A stretch of DNA of 64,000 nucleotides from RGIG2041 sp045537695 (GCA_045537695.1 JAZSQB010000046.1:1-64000); one strand, 5' to 3'; positions 26,222 through 36,037 are shown, numbered from the stretch's first letter. Numbers and translations: made by a program. The notes: a model not told the origin generated them from the letters alone.

Positions 26222-28081
26222 ATGCAAAACAGGCTTGGACAATATGATATAGCGGTCATCGGCGCTGGGCACGCCGGATGCGAAGCGGCATTTGCGGCGG
26301 CGCGTCTGGGGCAGAGCGTTGTGATTTTTGCTACCAATTTGGATGCGGTGGCGAATCTGCCGTGCAATCCGAATGTCGGCGGTACGGCAAAGGGGCACCT
26401 TGTGCGTGAAATTGACGCGCTCGGCGGCGAAATGGGTAAGGTGGCAGACAAAACCTTTATCCAATCCAAGGTGTTAAACCGCGGCAAAGGTCCTGCGGTG
26501 CATTCTTTGCGCGCGCAGATTGACAGAAGAGCCTACCAGATGGAGATGAAGCACCGCCTGGAGTTAGAGCCGAATATTGACTTAAAGCAGGCGGAAATTG
26601 TAGATATATTGGTGGAAAATAATGAAGTCTGTGGCGTTGTAACGGCAACCGGAATGCAGTATGCCTGTAAGAGTGCCATTATCTGCACCGGAACATTTCT
26701 CGGCGGCAAAACGCTGATTGGCGACTATGTCAAGCAATCCGGTCCGGACGGGATGTTTGCGTCCTTGCAGCTGACGGAGAGTTTAGAAAAACTCGGTGTA
26801 CCGCTCAGACGTTTTAAAACCGGTACGCCGGCGCGTATTGAAAAAAGTAGCGTCGATTTTTCCAAGATGCAGATAGAAGAGGGTGACGAAGAGATTACGC
26901 CGTTTTCCTTTGAAACCACGGGCGAACTCGAAAATCAGGTTTGCTGTTATTTAACCTATACCAATCCGCGCACGCACGAAATAATTCGCAACAATATTCA
27001 TAAAGCGCCAATGTATGCCGGTTTGATTGAAGGCGTCGGCGCGCGATACTGTCCGTCTATTGAGGATAAGGTGATGCGCTTTGCAGATAAAGAGCGCCAT
27101 CAGGTGTTTATTGAACCGATGGGACTGACGACCGAAGAAATGTATGTACAGGGGATCTCTACAGGTCTGCCGGAGGATGTGCAGCTTGAGATGCTTCGCA
27201 GCATTGAAGGTCTTGAAAATGTAAAAATTATGCGCAGTGCGTATGCGATTGAATATGACTGTATTGATACATTGCAGCTGAAGGCATCTCTTGAATTTAA
27301 GCATATTGCCGGTTTGTTCGGCGCGGGGCAGTTTAACGGCACCAGTGGTTATGAAGAAGCGGCAGCACAAGGCCTGATTGCCGGCATCAATGCGGCAAGA
27401 CGTCTGCAGGGCAAGGCGGCGCTTGTGTTAAAGCGTTCGGATGCTTATATTGGCACACTCATAGATGATTTGGTAACCAAGGGTACAAACGAGCCGTACA
27501 GAATGATGACCTCGCGTTCGGAATACAGATTGCTTTTGCGTCAGGATAATGCGGATTTGCGATTGACGCCGATTGGGTATGAAATTGGTTTAATCAGTGA
27601 AGAACGTTATCAGAAGTTTTTAGAGAAAAAAGCAGCAATTGAGGCGGAAATTGAGCGGCTTTGCAGTACCACTGTTTCGCCGAAGACTGCAAATCCTGTG
27701 CTGGAAGCGGTCGGCAGCGCACCGGTAACAAACGGTTTAAAGCTTGCGGATATGCTTAAGCGTCCGGAGGTGGATTATGCGGCAATTGCACCGTGCGACC
27801 CGCATCGACCGGTGCTCGACAAAGCCGTGTGTGAACAAGCAGAAATTTCCATAAAGTATGATGGTTATATTAAACGGCAGGTCGAAGCGGCGGAGCGCTT
27901 TAAAAAGCTGGAAGAAAAAGTAATACCGGAAAACATCAATTATGATGATGTATACGGTCTGCGTATTGAGGCAAGACAAAAGCTTTCGGCGGTGCGACCG
28001 CATACACTTGGGCAGGCGAGCCGTATTTCCGGCGTGTCGCCTGCAGATGTGACGGTGCTTATGATTCACTTGGGTAAATAA
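26222..28081 (+). CDS. mnmG: tRNA uridine-5-carboxymethylaminomethyl(34) synthesis enzyme MnmG
   Basis: 619-residue FAD enzyme that with MnmE modifies wobble uridine of several tRNAs. FAD-binding GAGHAGCEAAFAAARLG lies at the N-terminus; CNPNVGGTAKGHLVREIDALGG and FLGGKTLIGDY follow, then GTNEPYRMMTSRSEYRLLLRQDNAD, a GidA signature. I placed the start at ATG 26222, although ATG 26201 is in frame and neither has a strong binding site. mnmE is not in the window. Confidence 0.95.
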   Translation: MQNRLGQYDIAVIGAGHAGCEAAFAAARLGQSVVIFATNLDAVANLPCNPNVGGTAKGHLVREIDALGGEMGKVADKTFIQSKVLNRGKGPAVHSLRAQIDRRAYQMEMKHRLELEPNIDLKQAEIVDILVENNEVCGVVTATGMQYACKSAIICTGTFLGGKTLIGDYVKQSGPDGMFASLQLTESLEKLGVPLRRFKTGTPARIEKSSVDFSKMQIEEGDEEITPFSFETTGELENQVCCYLTYTNPRTHEIIRNNIHKAPMYAGLIEGVGARYCPSIEDKVMRFADKERHQVFIEPMGLTTEEMYVQGISTGLPEDVQLEMLRSIEGLENVKIMRSAYAIEYDCIDTLQLKASLEFKHIAGLFGAGQFNGTSGYEEAAAQGLIAGINAARRLQGKAALVLKRSDAYIGTLIDDLVTKGTNEPYRMMTSRSEYRLLLRQDNADLRLTPIGYEIGLISEERYQKFLEKKAAIEAEIERLCSTTVSPKTANPVLEAVGSAPVTNGLKLADMLKRPEVDYAAIAPCDPHRPVLDKAVCEQAEISIKYDGYIKRQVEAAERFKKLEEKVIPENINYDDVYGLRIEARQKLSAVRPHTLGQASRISGVSPADVTVLMIHLGK

Positions 28082-28115
28082 TATGCTCTGTTCACTTTTC
28101 TGTTTTTGTTCTAAA

Positions 28116-29153
28116 TTATAAAATATCGGAAATAATTTGATTTGACAAATCCTGCATTGCATCAAAATGCATATAAGGGATATACAGTTTTTCCAATGCA
28201 TCATGCAACGCCTTTGCGTTTTTGATGTGTTCTATACTTCTGGCAAGCAAGCTTTGGAAAATTTCATGCTCGGTATGCAGTGCGGGAGCAGAACGAAGAC
28301 AAGAGCTTAAATCAATATATTTTGTCGCCGTGCCGATGTTGGCAGTGGTAATAAACGTGCGTTTTTCCGGTAAATAGATATGCTCGACTTTGCTGTCTGG
28401 TTGCATTGGACAGTAAAACAGCATTGCGTTGATAGCGTTTTGCCTTATCATGGCTGCCAAATCGGTAGTGATTTTTGCAGCGATACCGCAAGGTGCATCC
28501 AATTGAATCACTTGTTCTGCTGTTTTTACATAGCTGTCTATGTAATTTATATTGCCCATGGGTGTAAAACCGCTTAAGAAAGCTTTTTGCGTTTTACCTG
28601 GGTTAGTATTGCGCTTATGCAACTGCAGTTCTTCTGCGAGACGGTTGCAAGCATAATAAAGTTTAGGGAAATCAAGGCATTTTTCTTCTGCGCGCTGCAT
28701 TACTTTTTGTACTTGACTTGCTGCACGTAAAAAATCGTATGCAGCCGAAAAAGAATCGCCGATTTTGCTGCGCAAATCAATGATTTCTGCTTTGTGACGT
28801 TGGATTTTTTTCTCTTCCCAATACACACCTAAATTGATAATTAAATCAACTGCGCCGGGGAGTTCTGGGTCAATGATGTGCGGCGCTGTGCCGTCCAACA
28901 TACAAAAACCGATTTGGGGAGCTACAATTGCATCGAGAGAGCTTGGGTCAGAAGAGCAGTGTAATAAGTCTGTGTCTATGCCGTTCTGTTGTAGGACGCC
29001 TGCAATTTTTTTCATTAAACTGGATTTGCCGGTGCCTGGACCGCCTTTTAATATAATTTTTCTTTTTGTGTCTGCCAAAGGCAGAATATGCGAAAAATAG
29101 GAATAAAAGCCTTGTGGCGTATTTGCGCCAGGGAAGTATTCGTGTCTGCTCAT
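28116..29153 (-). CDS. PRK06851-like P-loop ATPase with degenerate second repeat
   Basis: 345 residues. Residues 28 to about 100 hold a clear P-loop (KGGPGTGKSSLMKK) resembling proteins annotated PRK06851, of unknown function. The C-terminal half appears to be a second copy of the same fold: DAPCGIAAKITTDLA occupies the P-loop position, and the following residues align with those after the first P-loop, but the Gly/Lys/Ser residues are lost. ATG 29153 follows GGAGGT; the longer form starts inside that leader. It follows spoIIR and a small orphan gene, so a sporulation role is possible but unproven. Confidence 0.8.
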   Translation of the reverse strand: MSRHEYFPGANTPQGFYSYFSHILPLADTKRKIILKGGPGTGKSSLMKKIAGVLQQNGIDTDLLHCSSDPSSLDAIVAPQIGFCMLDGTAPHIIDPELPGAVDLIINLGVYWEEKKIQRHKAEIIDLRSKIGDSFSAAYDFLRAASQVQKVMQRAEEKCLDFPKLYYACNRLAEELQLHKRNTNPGKTQKAFLSGFTPMGNINYIDSYVKTAEQVIQLDAPCGIAAKITTDLAAMIRQNAINAMLFYCPMQPDSKVEHIYLPEKRTFITTANIGTATKYIDLSSCLRSAPALHTEHEIFQSLLARSIEHIKNAKALHDALEKLYIPYMHFDAMQDLSNQIISDIL

Positions 29154-29184
29154 TTTACTTACCTCCATCAGGTTTGTTCGCATT

Positions 29185-29213
29185 ATTATATGCGCATTGG
29201 ATGTACGTTAGAA
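29185..29213 (-). promoter_or_regulatory. Possible promoter of the tandem ATPase gene, with palindromic arms
   Basis: TATAAT on the minus strand (29190-29185) is flanked by CGCAT (29179-29183) and ATGCG (29190-29194). The -35 is poor (TTCTAA). The arms could be an operator. Confidence 0.4.
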
Positions 29214-29573
29214 CAGGTTCAGTAAAATATCTCGCGCAAGCTCGAGCGTTGCTTTGTCTCCGCATACCTCTACGGCGTGCTCGCCTAGGGATTGCGCTTT
29301 GTCATCGTGAAAGGTGAACAAATCACCGCGGATTAACAGTGCAGCGACAGGTGCCTGGGCATAGGTTGCTTCCTCGGTTTGCACACCACCACTTAAATTA
29401 TCCGGTTGGGCAAATGGGGCGCTGGAGCCGATGCGTTGAATGTCGTTTGTTTTGCCGGACGGGGTATCCGATACGACACGGATGGCGTCTAAAGCAATGC
29501 CTGCGCTAGATAGTGCTGTAACGGCGGCTTCGCACTGCGCCTCCGATTCAAAATAACAAATAATTTTCTGCAT
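29208..29573 (-). CDS. Unrecognised 121-residue protein
   Basis: A small soluble protein with GAGGAGG upstream of its ATG, so likely genuine. No signal peptide or membrane segment. The first 40 residues (MQKIICYFESEAQCEAAVTALSSAGIALD in outline) look like a beta-alpha-beta unit; a Gly/Ser/Pro-rich linker follows, then a second alpha/beta segment ending LARDILLNLF. It lies 55 bases after spoIIR and 54 before the ATPase on the same strand. I do not recognise a family. Confidence 0.7.
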   Translation of the reverse strand: MQKIICYFESEAQCEAAVTALSSAGIALDAIRVVSDTPSGKTNDIQRIGSSAPFAQPDNLSGGVQTEEATYAQAPVAALLIRGDLFTFHDDKAQSLGEHAVEVCGDKATLELARDILLNLF

Positions 29574-29628
29574 ATGAATCCCTCCTCGAACTTATTTTGT
29601 GCAACAGTGCAGAAAATAAACCCTGGAT

Positions 29629-30183
29629 TTATTTTGCAGAAAGCATATGATTTAAAAAGGGTAAAAATTTAAATTTTACATCAAAGGTTACAGTTTCACA
29701 TTGTGTGTTTTCTGTATCGGTGTTAAAATCATTTAAACAAAGCGGTGGATACATAACACACCACCAGTTTTGTCCTTTACCTTCTCCAAGCAAAATGCGT
29801 AGACCGTAATATTTGCCGGCGGGCAGGGTAATGTCACCATATGTTCGCACCGGAAAATCATAAATGCCGTACTGCGCGTGTGCGGTGTAGTCAAAACCAT
29901 TTTCCTTTAAAACGCGGTCGGCGATTTGCTCTGCTTTGCGTAAATTTTCTTTAAAATAGCTTTCTGATACTTTCTTATTTATAATTTTTGTATCAGGAAA
30001 AAACGAGGTCAGCATTGCATCGCGCACCAAAAGTTTCACGGTCTGGTCTTCGCTGCTATCGCTGTTGGCAAGAATGTGCAATCGAATAATATTTTCGTTT
30101 ACGGTGGGCTTTTCAAAAGCAAAAATACAAATATTTAGACAGAACAAAAAAAGAATTACAACTAAATAAAGCTTACTTTTCAT
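29629..30183 (-). CDS. spoIIR: Stage II sporulation protein R
   Basis: 184-residue secreted signalling protein made in the forespore that triggers SpoIIGA to process pro-sigma-E in the mother cell. An N-terminal signal peptide (YLVVILFLFCLNICIFAF) is followed by IRLHILANSDSSEDQ and KLLVRDAM, and by the C-terminal GKYYGLRILLGEGKGQNWWC, a SpoIIR hallmark. ATG 30183 follows AGGAGC. A sigma-F promoter is expected; only a weak candidate was visible and I do not list it. Confidence 0.93.
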   Translation of the reverse strand: MKSKLYLVVILFLFCLNICIFAFEKPTVNENIIRLHILANSDSSEDQTVKLLVRDAMLTSFFPDTKIINKKVSESYFKENLRKAEQIADRVLKENGFDYTAHAQYGIYDFPVRTYGDITLPAGKYYGLRILLGEGKGQNWWCVMYPPLCLNDFNTDTENTQCETVTFDVKFKFLPFLNHMLSAK

Positions 30184-30241
30184 ATCGCACGCTCCTAATG
30201 GTTTGTGATGAAAAGTATTGACATTAAAAATGGATCTATTC

Positions 30242-30273
30242 AAAAAAAGGAATGTGCACATTCCTTTTTTTTG
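30242..30273 (-). terminator. Terminator after the second FAD oxidoreductase
   Basis: AAAAAAAGGAATGTG / CACATTCCTTTTTTT, an AT-flanked palindrome between the FAD gene stop (30396) and spoIIR start. Confidence 0.75.
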
Positions 30274-30395
30274 AATTTTATGCTTTTATAAATCTCAAAA
30301 CATATGCCTTTTTTGGGTCGTGGAACTAAAAATGTCTATGCGGTAAGGCGTATATTGCAGGCATGGATACATTGCAGTGTTTGCGCGTTAAAAAA

Positions 30396-31610
30396 TTATT
30401 TGCATTTCCCAATTTTATAAGCCGCAGCATACGCGCTTGCCCAAGCCCAGGTCAAATTATAGCCACCACAATCACCAACAATGTCCAAAACCTCGCCGCA
30501 GGCGTACAGGTTTTCATGGTTAAGCGACTCCAGATTTTCGGTAAATTCGGAAAGGCGGATGCCGCCGCCGCACACCTGTGCATGCGATGCATCTAAGGTG
30601 TCGCTGATACGGATATCAAACTGTTTAATCGTCTCTGTGCAAACTTGTATATTTTTATCAGACAAATTTTCGCTAAGCACATTAAAATTCGAGATGCCGC
30701 ATTGTTTTAAAACGGCTTGTCCGATTTTTTTATTTATAAAGCCGCCGAGAAATTCGCCAATCGGCAGATAGCCGAGCGTGTCTCTGCGCTTTGCAAGCTG
30801 CGCTTGCAGTGCGTCTGCATCTGTCTTTGGTGCAAAGTCTATGCGGAAGAAAAAAATTGCCTTTTCACCAAGTGCGCGGCTTTGTGCGATGTGACGGGAA
30901 AGCTGCAAAATGCAGATGCCCGAAACACCGTATTCCGTGAACAAAATCTCACCGACCTGATTTGCGATTTCGGTATTGTTTTTATATAATGCCACTTTGC
31001 AGTGCGCGCGCATACCCTTTGCAAGCTTTGTGTTTGTTGTGTCGCACACAACCGGCACGAGAGCCGGATAGACAGGGGAGACGCTGTGCCCGAAGCTTCG
31101 GAGCAATTTTAAACCGGAAGCGGAGCCACCGCTTGCGCTGCTGCCACTTGCAATGACAAGCACATCTGCTTCTGTTTCGCCGTTGATTTTAAAGACATTG
31201 CCTTGCTTTTTAATGGTTTTTACTTCAAAATCCGTCAGCGTATGTACACCGAGCGCTTCGTTTTTATATCGAAGCATATCCAAAACAGAGGCAGCCTGCA
31301 TACTGCGCGGATAAACCAGCGTATCTTTAATTGTTGCAGGAATGCCGATGCTTTCGAAAGTGTCTAAAATCGCATCTGTCGGATGCATATCCAAGATTTT
31401 GCCCGCCATTTCTGGGGTTTCGCTTGTGTAGCGGGAACGGTTTTGGTTGGTATTGGTAAAATTGCATTTTCCGTTACCGGTTGCCAGAAGCTTTTTGCCG
31501 ACACGCGGATGCTTTTCCAGTATCGTAACATCTAAAGCGGGGTTGAGTAGCTTTATGTGCATTGCACAATATAAGCCGCTTGCGCCGCCGCCAATAATAC
31601 AGACTCTCAT
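30396..31610 (-). CDS. HI0933-like NAD(P)/FAD-dependent oxidoreductase (second copy)
   Basis: 404-residue paralogue of the gene at 9109-10332. GGGASGLYCA at the N-terminus, GKKLLATGNGKCNFTN and the C-terminal CGEVLDIVGDCGGYNLTWAWAS define the family; function is unproven. Its ATG overlaps the TGA of the GH13 gene upstream (ATGA), and its GGAGGT lies inside that gene's last codons, indicating translational coupling. The reason to couple a flavoprotein to a glycoside hydrolase is not evident. Confidence 0.87.
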   Translation of the reverse strand: MRVCIIGGGASGLYCAMHIKLLNPALDVTILEKHPRVGKKLLATGNGKCNFTNTNQNRSRYTSETPEMAGKILDMHPTDAILDTFESIGIPATIKDTLVYPRSMQAASVLDMLRYKNEALGVHTLTDFEVKTIKKQGNVFKINGETEADVLVIASGSSASGGSASGLKLLRSFGHSVSPVYPALVPVVCDTTNTKLAKGMRAHCKVALYKNNTEIANQVGEILFTEYGVSGICILQLSRHIAQSRALGEKAIFFFRIDFAPKTDADALQAQLAKRRDTLGYLPIGEFLGGFINKKIGQAVLKQCGISNFNVLSENLSDKNIQVCTETIKQFDIRISDTLDASHAQVCGGGIRLSEFTENLESLNHENLYACGEVLDIVGDCGGYNLTWAWASAYAAAYKIGKCK

Positions 31611-33511
31611 TTTTTTACCTCCAAAATCTTATAACTGCAAGATTCTAAATGTATGTTAAATCTGCCGGTGTCGCTTACGTATGCTTCTTCCCACGTAACG
31701 CCCTTTAAAGTGTGGATGTTGTATTTTCCAAGCTCCAGCGATGCGTACCAGTCGTGCGCTGTAGCGCTGTTTGCGATAAAAAGCATCGTTTGTGCGTCCG
31801 TTTTTCTAAGATAGGCGCATACCGAACCTTCGCCATATACGGTAATCACCTCGCCGCTGTGCAGTGCTTCATTTGCATTGCGTAAGTGGATAATTTCTTT
31901 GAAAAAGAGTTGTAAATCCTTATCTTCATTGCCCCAGGGGTAACATCTGCGGCAGAACGGGTCGCCGAATCCCTGCATACCGACTTCGTCGCCGTAATAA
32001 ATGCTCGGTGTGCCCGGCAGTGTCATTTGCATTGCAGTAATCAGACGCAGACGCTTTTTTGCCTGTTCTAATGCATCGCCGGTTAAGTTGTGCTGGGCTT
32101 GTGCATCTCTGCTCAGTTCGTTTCCGCAGTCGGACAATACAGTTAAAATGCGCGCTGTGTCGTGACTGGAAAGGAAATTCATCATCGCATGAAAAGCTTG
32201 TGGCGGATAATTTTCTTTCAGCGAATTCATACAAGCGTTAAAATGACTTCCGCCGCATTTTTCGCAGACAAATGCGATGAGTGCATCGCGCAGGGGATAG
32301 TTCATTGCGCTATCCAACTCGTAACCGCCGAGATATTCTCTGCGTTCGCCATAGCTGATTTTATTGGAAGCATCCTCCCAGACTTCGCCGATGATGACGG
32401 CGTCTTCCTTTTCTTCTTTTACGGATTTGCGCAGAATTTTTACAAATGCGTCCGGCAATTCGTCCACAACATCTAAGCGCCAGCCGGATGCGCCCGCACG
32501 AAGCCATTTTTTAATAATGGCATCTTTGCCGGTTAAAATATATGCAATAAAAGAAGGGGAGAGTTCATTTACATGCGGCAGCGTTTTAATGCCCCACCAG
32601 CAATCGTAATTGTCCGGAAAATTTTTAAACTCATACCAATCTGCATAGGGCGAATTTTCGCTCTGATATGCCCCGAGCGTAGGATAGTTTCCGTTTTTAT
32701 TAAAATACTTGCTGTCGGAGCCGGTGTGATTGAATACGCCGTCGAGCACAATGCGGATGCCTTTTTCTTTTGCTGCATTGCAAAGCGATTTGAAATCTTC
32801 TTCTGTGCCGAACATGGCATCTGTTTTTTCGTAGTCACCTGTGTCGTATTTGTGGTTTGAATACGCCTCAAATATCGGATTTAAATAGAGAACACTGATG
32901 CCGAGGTCGGCAAGATAATCCAATTGTTCTGTAATACCTTTTAAATTGCCGCCGAAAAAGTCATTGGCGAGGTATTCGCCACCGAACTGTTCTGGCTTGT
33001 AATACGGCGTTTCACCCCAGTTGCGCGGCAAAATATCTGTGCGCATACTAAGAGCGTTCGTGTTTTTGCCGCGATGAAATCGGTCCGGAAAAATTTGATA
33101 CATAACCTTACCCTTAAACCAGTCAGGGGTTTTGTAGCTTGTATCGTAGACTGTAATTTGATACGGCAACGGCTTTTCCCGCATCAGCATACCGATGCCG
33201 CCATAGCGTAGTTCGTTATTGCCGTAAAAGTATAAACCATCTTCACAGTCGATTTCAAAACAGTAAAAAATAAGTCCGGGGGAGGCAGGTAATATGACTT
33301 TTGCCTCATAGTAGGTTACATCCATATGCTTTTCGTAAAAATACATACCGATGTAGAGTTGCTCGCCATCATTTATATTATATTTAATTCTTACGCTTTT
33401 CGGCCAGGTATCACAACAAAGCCCCAAACGCAGTGTTACCTCGCTGCCGCAAGGCTGTGCACCGAAGGGGCTTCGGAAAAACGAATTTTGCGAATTGTGT
33501 TCTGCTTTCAA
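31607..33511 (-). CDS. GH13 alpha-glycosidase (neopullulanase/cyclomaltodextrinase-like)
   Basis: 634-residue alpha-glucan hydrolase, likely cytoplasmic as no signal peptide is seen. An N-terminal beta-sandwich region (to about 125) resembles the CBM34-like domain of GH13_20 enzymes. The TIM barrel carries DGVFNHTG, WRLDVVDE (nucleophile Asp), GEVWED (acid/base Glu) and LSSHDT (transition-state Asp). Likely trims maltodextrins released from glycogen. TTG 33511 follows GGGTG; GTG 33520 is in frame but overlaps that site. Precise specificity cannot be read. Confidence 0.9.
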   Translation of the reverse strand: MKAEHNSQNSFFRSPFGAQPCGSEVTLRLGLCCDTWPKSVRIKYNINDGEQLYIGMYFYEKHMDVTYYEAKVILPASPGLIFYCFEIDCEDGLYFYGNNELRYGGIGMLMREKPLPYQITVYDTSYKTPDWFKGKVMYQIFPDRFHRGKNTNALSMRTDILPRNWGETPYYKPEQFGGEYLANDFFGGNLKGITEQLDYLADLGISVLYLNPIFEAYSNHKYDTGDYEKTDAMFGTEEDFKSLCNAAKEKGIRIVLDGVFNHTGSDSKYFNKNGNYPTLGAYQSENSPYADWYEFKNFPDNYDCWWGIKTLPHVNELSPSFIAYILTGKDAIIKKWLRAGASGWRLDVVDELPDAFVKILRKSVKEEKEDAVIIGEVWEDASNKISYGERREYLGGYELDSAMNYPLRDALIAFVCEKCGGSHFNACMNSLKENYPPQAFHAMMNFLSSHDTARILTVLSDCGNELSRDAQAQHNLTGDALEQAKKRLRLITAMQMTLPGTPSIYYGDEVGMQGFGDPFCRRCYPWGNEDKDLQLFFKEIIHLRNANEALHSGEVITVYGEGSVCAYLRKTDAQTMLFIANSATAHDWYASLELGKYNIHTLKGVTWEEAYVSDTGRFNIHLESCSYKILEVKK

Positions 33512-33543
33512 AAAAATCACCCGAATTAAAGGAATAAGGGATG

Positions 33544-33577
33544 CATAAACCGAGGGGATGACGCCCCTCGGTTTATG
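33544..33577 (-). terminator. Strong hairpin between glgP and the GH13 gene
   Basis: CATAAACCGAGGGG (33544-33557) pairs perfectly with CCCCTCGGTTTATG (33564-33577), loop of six. There is no T-run after it on the minus strand, so it may stabilise the glgP message or attenuate rather than fully terminate. Confidence 0.55.
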
Positions 33578-33595
33578 AGATGCAGCCCGAAAATC

Positions 33596-36037
33596 TTATT
33601 GAATACTCGGCAGATTCCAGATGTATTTGTTATACTCTGCAATCGTTCTGTCGGAAGAGAAGAAGCCTGCCGTTGCCGTATTCATCACAGCTTTCTTATT
33701 CCACAATGCCTTGTTTGTATATTCTCTTGCAAGATGTGCCTGCATATCCTTGTAGGCATCAAAATCGCGCAGTACCATATACGGGTCTGCCATACCATAA
33801 TCACCGAAGAGCAGCGACTGATAAATTTCTTTAAACAGCTGCGGGTGGTTCGGCTCGAGTGTACCGTCAATCAACTGATCCAAAACGCGCTTGAGCGGCA
33901 TATTGGATGCATAAATTGACTGCACTTCTGCCGTGTCATAACGGTAACGCAGAGCCACTTCATCTGCGCGCAGACCGAAGATATACATATTTTCCATACC
34001 AGCCTGCTCGCTCATCTCAACGTTTGCACCGTCAAAAGTACCGATGGTGAGCGCACCGTTTAACATAAACTTCATATTACCGGTACCGGATGCTTCCTTG
34101 CCGGCGGTTGAAATCTGCTCAGATACATCTGCAGCAGTTGTTAAAAGCTCAGCAATCGTAACGTTGTAGTTTTCAAGGAATACGACCTTGATTTTGCCTG
34201 CGATGGAAGCGTCGTTATTAATCCGTTTGGCAACGCTGTTAATCAGCTTGATGATCAGCTTTGCTCTTGCATAACCCGGCGCAGCCTTTGCGGCAAAGAT
34301 AAATGTTCTCGGCACAAATTCCATATGCGGATTATCCTTAAGACAGTTGTACAGATACATCACGTGCAGAATGTTTAAAAGCTGACGCTTATACTCGTGC
34401 AGACGCTTTGCCTGTACGTCGAAGATGGAATTGATATCCACATCAATATCGTTTTCTTTCTTGATGTATGCAGCGAGACGCTTTTTGTTTTCGAGTTTAA
34501 TGGCAGCAAATTTTTCGCAGAAAGCAGCATCGTCCGCATACGGAATCAAATCGCGCAGCTTGTCGTGCTTTTTCAGCCATGTCTTGCCGATGGTTTCTGT
34601 AATCAGGTTTGCAAGGGCAGGGTTGGAGTACATAATCCATCTGCGGAAGGTGATACCGTTGGTAATTGCAAAGAAGCTGTCTTTGTCCAAACGGTAGTAG
34701 TCAGCAAAAATATCGTCTGTCAGAATCTGTGTGTGCAGTTTTGATACACCGTTTACGGCGTGACAGGTTGCAAGACACAGATTTGCCATACTCACCTGGT
34801 TGTTGTTAATAATAGACATATAAGCAATTTTGCCATGGTCGCCTGGATATACATGATTTAAGCGTTCAAGCAGACGGTAGTTGATTTCTTTTACAATCAT
34901 GTAAATACGCGGCAGGAGCGGCTCGAAAATGCTGATAGGCCATTTTTCAAGTGCCTCGCTCATAACAGTATGGTTGGTGTACGCAAAGGTTTTCTGCGTA
35001 ATTGCCCAAGCCTGATCCCAGCCGAGACCTTCATTGTCCATTAAAATACGCATCAGCTCCGGAATGCCGAGTGCTGGATGTGTATCGTTAATATGAATGG
35101 CAATCTTTTCCGGGAAAATATCCCAGTTTGTGCCGTGGAAATGCTTAAAGTCGCGGATAATCCACTGAATGGTTGCGGATACGAGGAAGTATTGCTGGCG
35201 CAGACGCAGCATTTTGCCTTCATTGTGGTTGTCTTCCGGATAGAGCACCTTAGAGATAACCTCTGCCATGTCCTTTTCTTCAATCGCGCGGATATACTGA
35301 CCTTCATTGAAGAACTTCATGTTCAGGTCTGTCGGCGCTTTTGCGCTCCAGAGACGGAGCTTGTTGATGATTTTGGAATCATAACCGCAAACCGGCACAT
35401 CGTACGGCACGGCGAGCACAGTGTGTGAGTTTTCGTAACGGAAGGAGAAACGACCGTCATTCCAATCGGTATATACCTTACCGCCAAAAAGGATTTCAAC
35501 AGTTTCTTCCGGACGCTCTACTTCCCATACATAGCCGTTATCGAGCCAGGAGTCCGGCTGCTCGAACTGATAACCATCAATAATTTTCTGGCGAAACAGA
35601 CCGTATTCATAGCGGATGGTGGAGCCGTAAGCCGGCAAATCCAGTGTGGTTAAAGAATCCAAAAAGCACGCGGCAAGTCTGCCCAAGCCGCCGTTACCGA
35701 GTCCGGCATCGGCTTCTTTGGCTTCGATTGTGTTGATATCCAGACCGATATGCTTTAATACCTTAGTCATATCGCTTGTCAGTGCTAAATTTAGCATATT
35801 TGTGCCGAACAGTCTGCCCATCAAAAATTCGGAAGAGAGGTAATAGAGCTTCTTTGCCTTCATTTCCTTAACCTTTGCGTGGGAATACTGCCACTTTTTC
35901 ATAATTTGGTCGCGCATACAAAGTGCTGCGGATTTGTAAATCATATTTTCTGTTGCATCCTCAATGGATTTACCAAAATTGAGCATAACCTTTTCGGTGA
36001 TTTCCTCCAAGAGTGCTTGTTGCTTTTTTGTTAACAT
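33596..36037 (-). CDS. glgP: Glycogen/starch alpha-glucan phosphorylase
   Basis: 813-residue PLP enzyme releasing glucose-1-phosphate from glycogen ends. ADAGLGNGGLGRLAACFLDS and HINDTHPAL are family segments; the PLP site is EASGTGNMKFMLNG near residue 663 with the lysine expected to form the Schiff base. Length is normal for bacterial GlgP. It is 42 bases after glgA and presumably co-transcribed with it. No regulatory phosphorylation N-terminus as in animal enzymes is evident. Confidence 0.97.
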   Translation of the reverse strand: MLTKKQQALLEEITEKVMLNFGKSIEDATENMIYKSAALCMRDQIMKKWQYSHAKVKEMKAKKLYYLSSEFLMGRLFGTNMLNLALTSDMTKVLKHIGLDINTIEAKEADAGLGNGGLGRLAACFLDSLTTLDLPAYGSTIRYEYGLFRQKIIDGYQFEQPDSWLDNGYVWEVERPEETVEILFGGKVYTDWNDGRFSFRYENSHTVLAVPYDVPVCGYDSKIINKLRLWSAKAPTDLNMKFFNEGQYIRAIEEKDMAEVISKVLYPEDNHNEGKMLRLRQQYFLVSATIQWIIRDFKHFHGTNWDIFPEKIAIHINDTHPALGIPELMRILMDNEGLGWDQAWAITQKTFAYTNHTVMSEALEKWPISIFEPLLPRIYMIVKEINYRLLERLNHVYPGDHGKIAYMSIINNNQVSMANLCLATCHAVNGVSKLHTQILTDDIFADYYRLDKDSFFAITNGITFRRWIMYSNPALANLITETIGKTWLKKHDKLRDLIPYADDAAFCEKFAAIKLENKKRLAAYIKKENDIDVDINSIFDVQAKRLHEYKRQLLNILHVMYLYNCLKDNPHMEFVPRTFIFAAKAAPGYARAKLIIKLINSVAKRINNDASIAGKIKVVFLENYNVTIAELLTTAADVSEQISTAGKEASGTGNMKFMLNGALTIGTFDGANVEMSEQAGMENMYIFGLRADEVALRYRYDTAEVQSIYASNMPLKRVLDQLIDGTLEPNHPQLFKEIYQSLLFGDYGMADPYMVLRDFDAYKDMQAHLAREYTNKALWNKKAVMNTATAGFFSSDRTIAEYNKYIWNLPSIQ

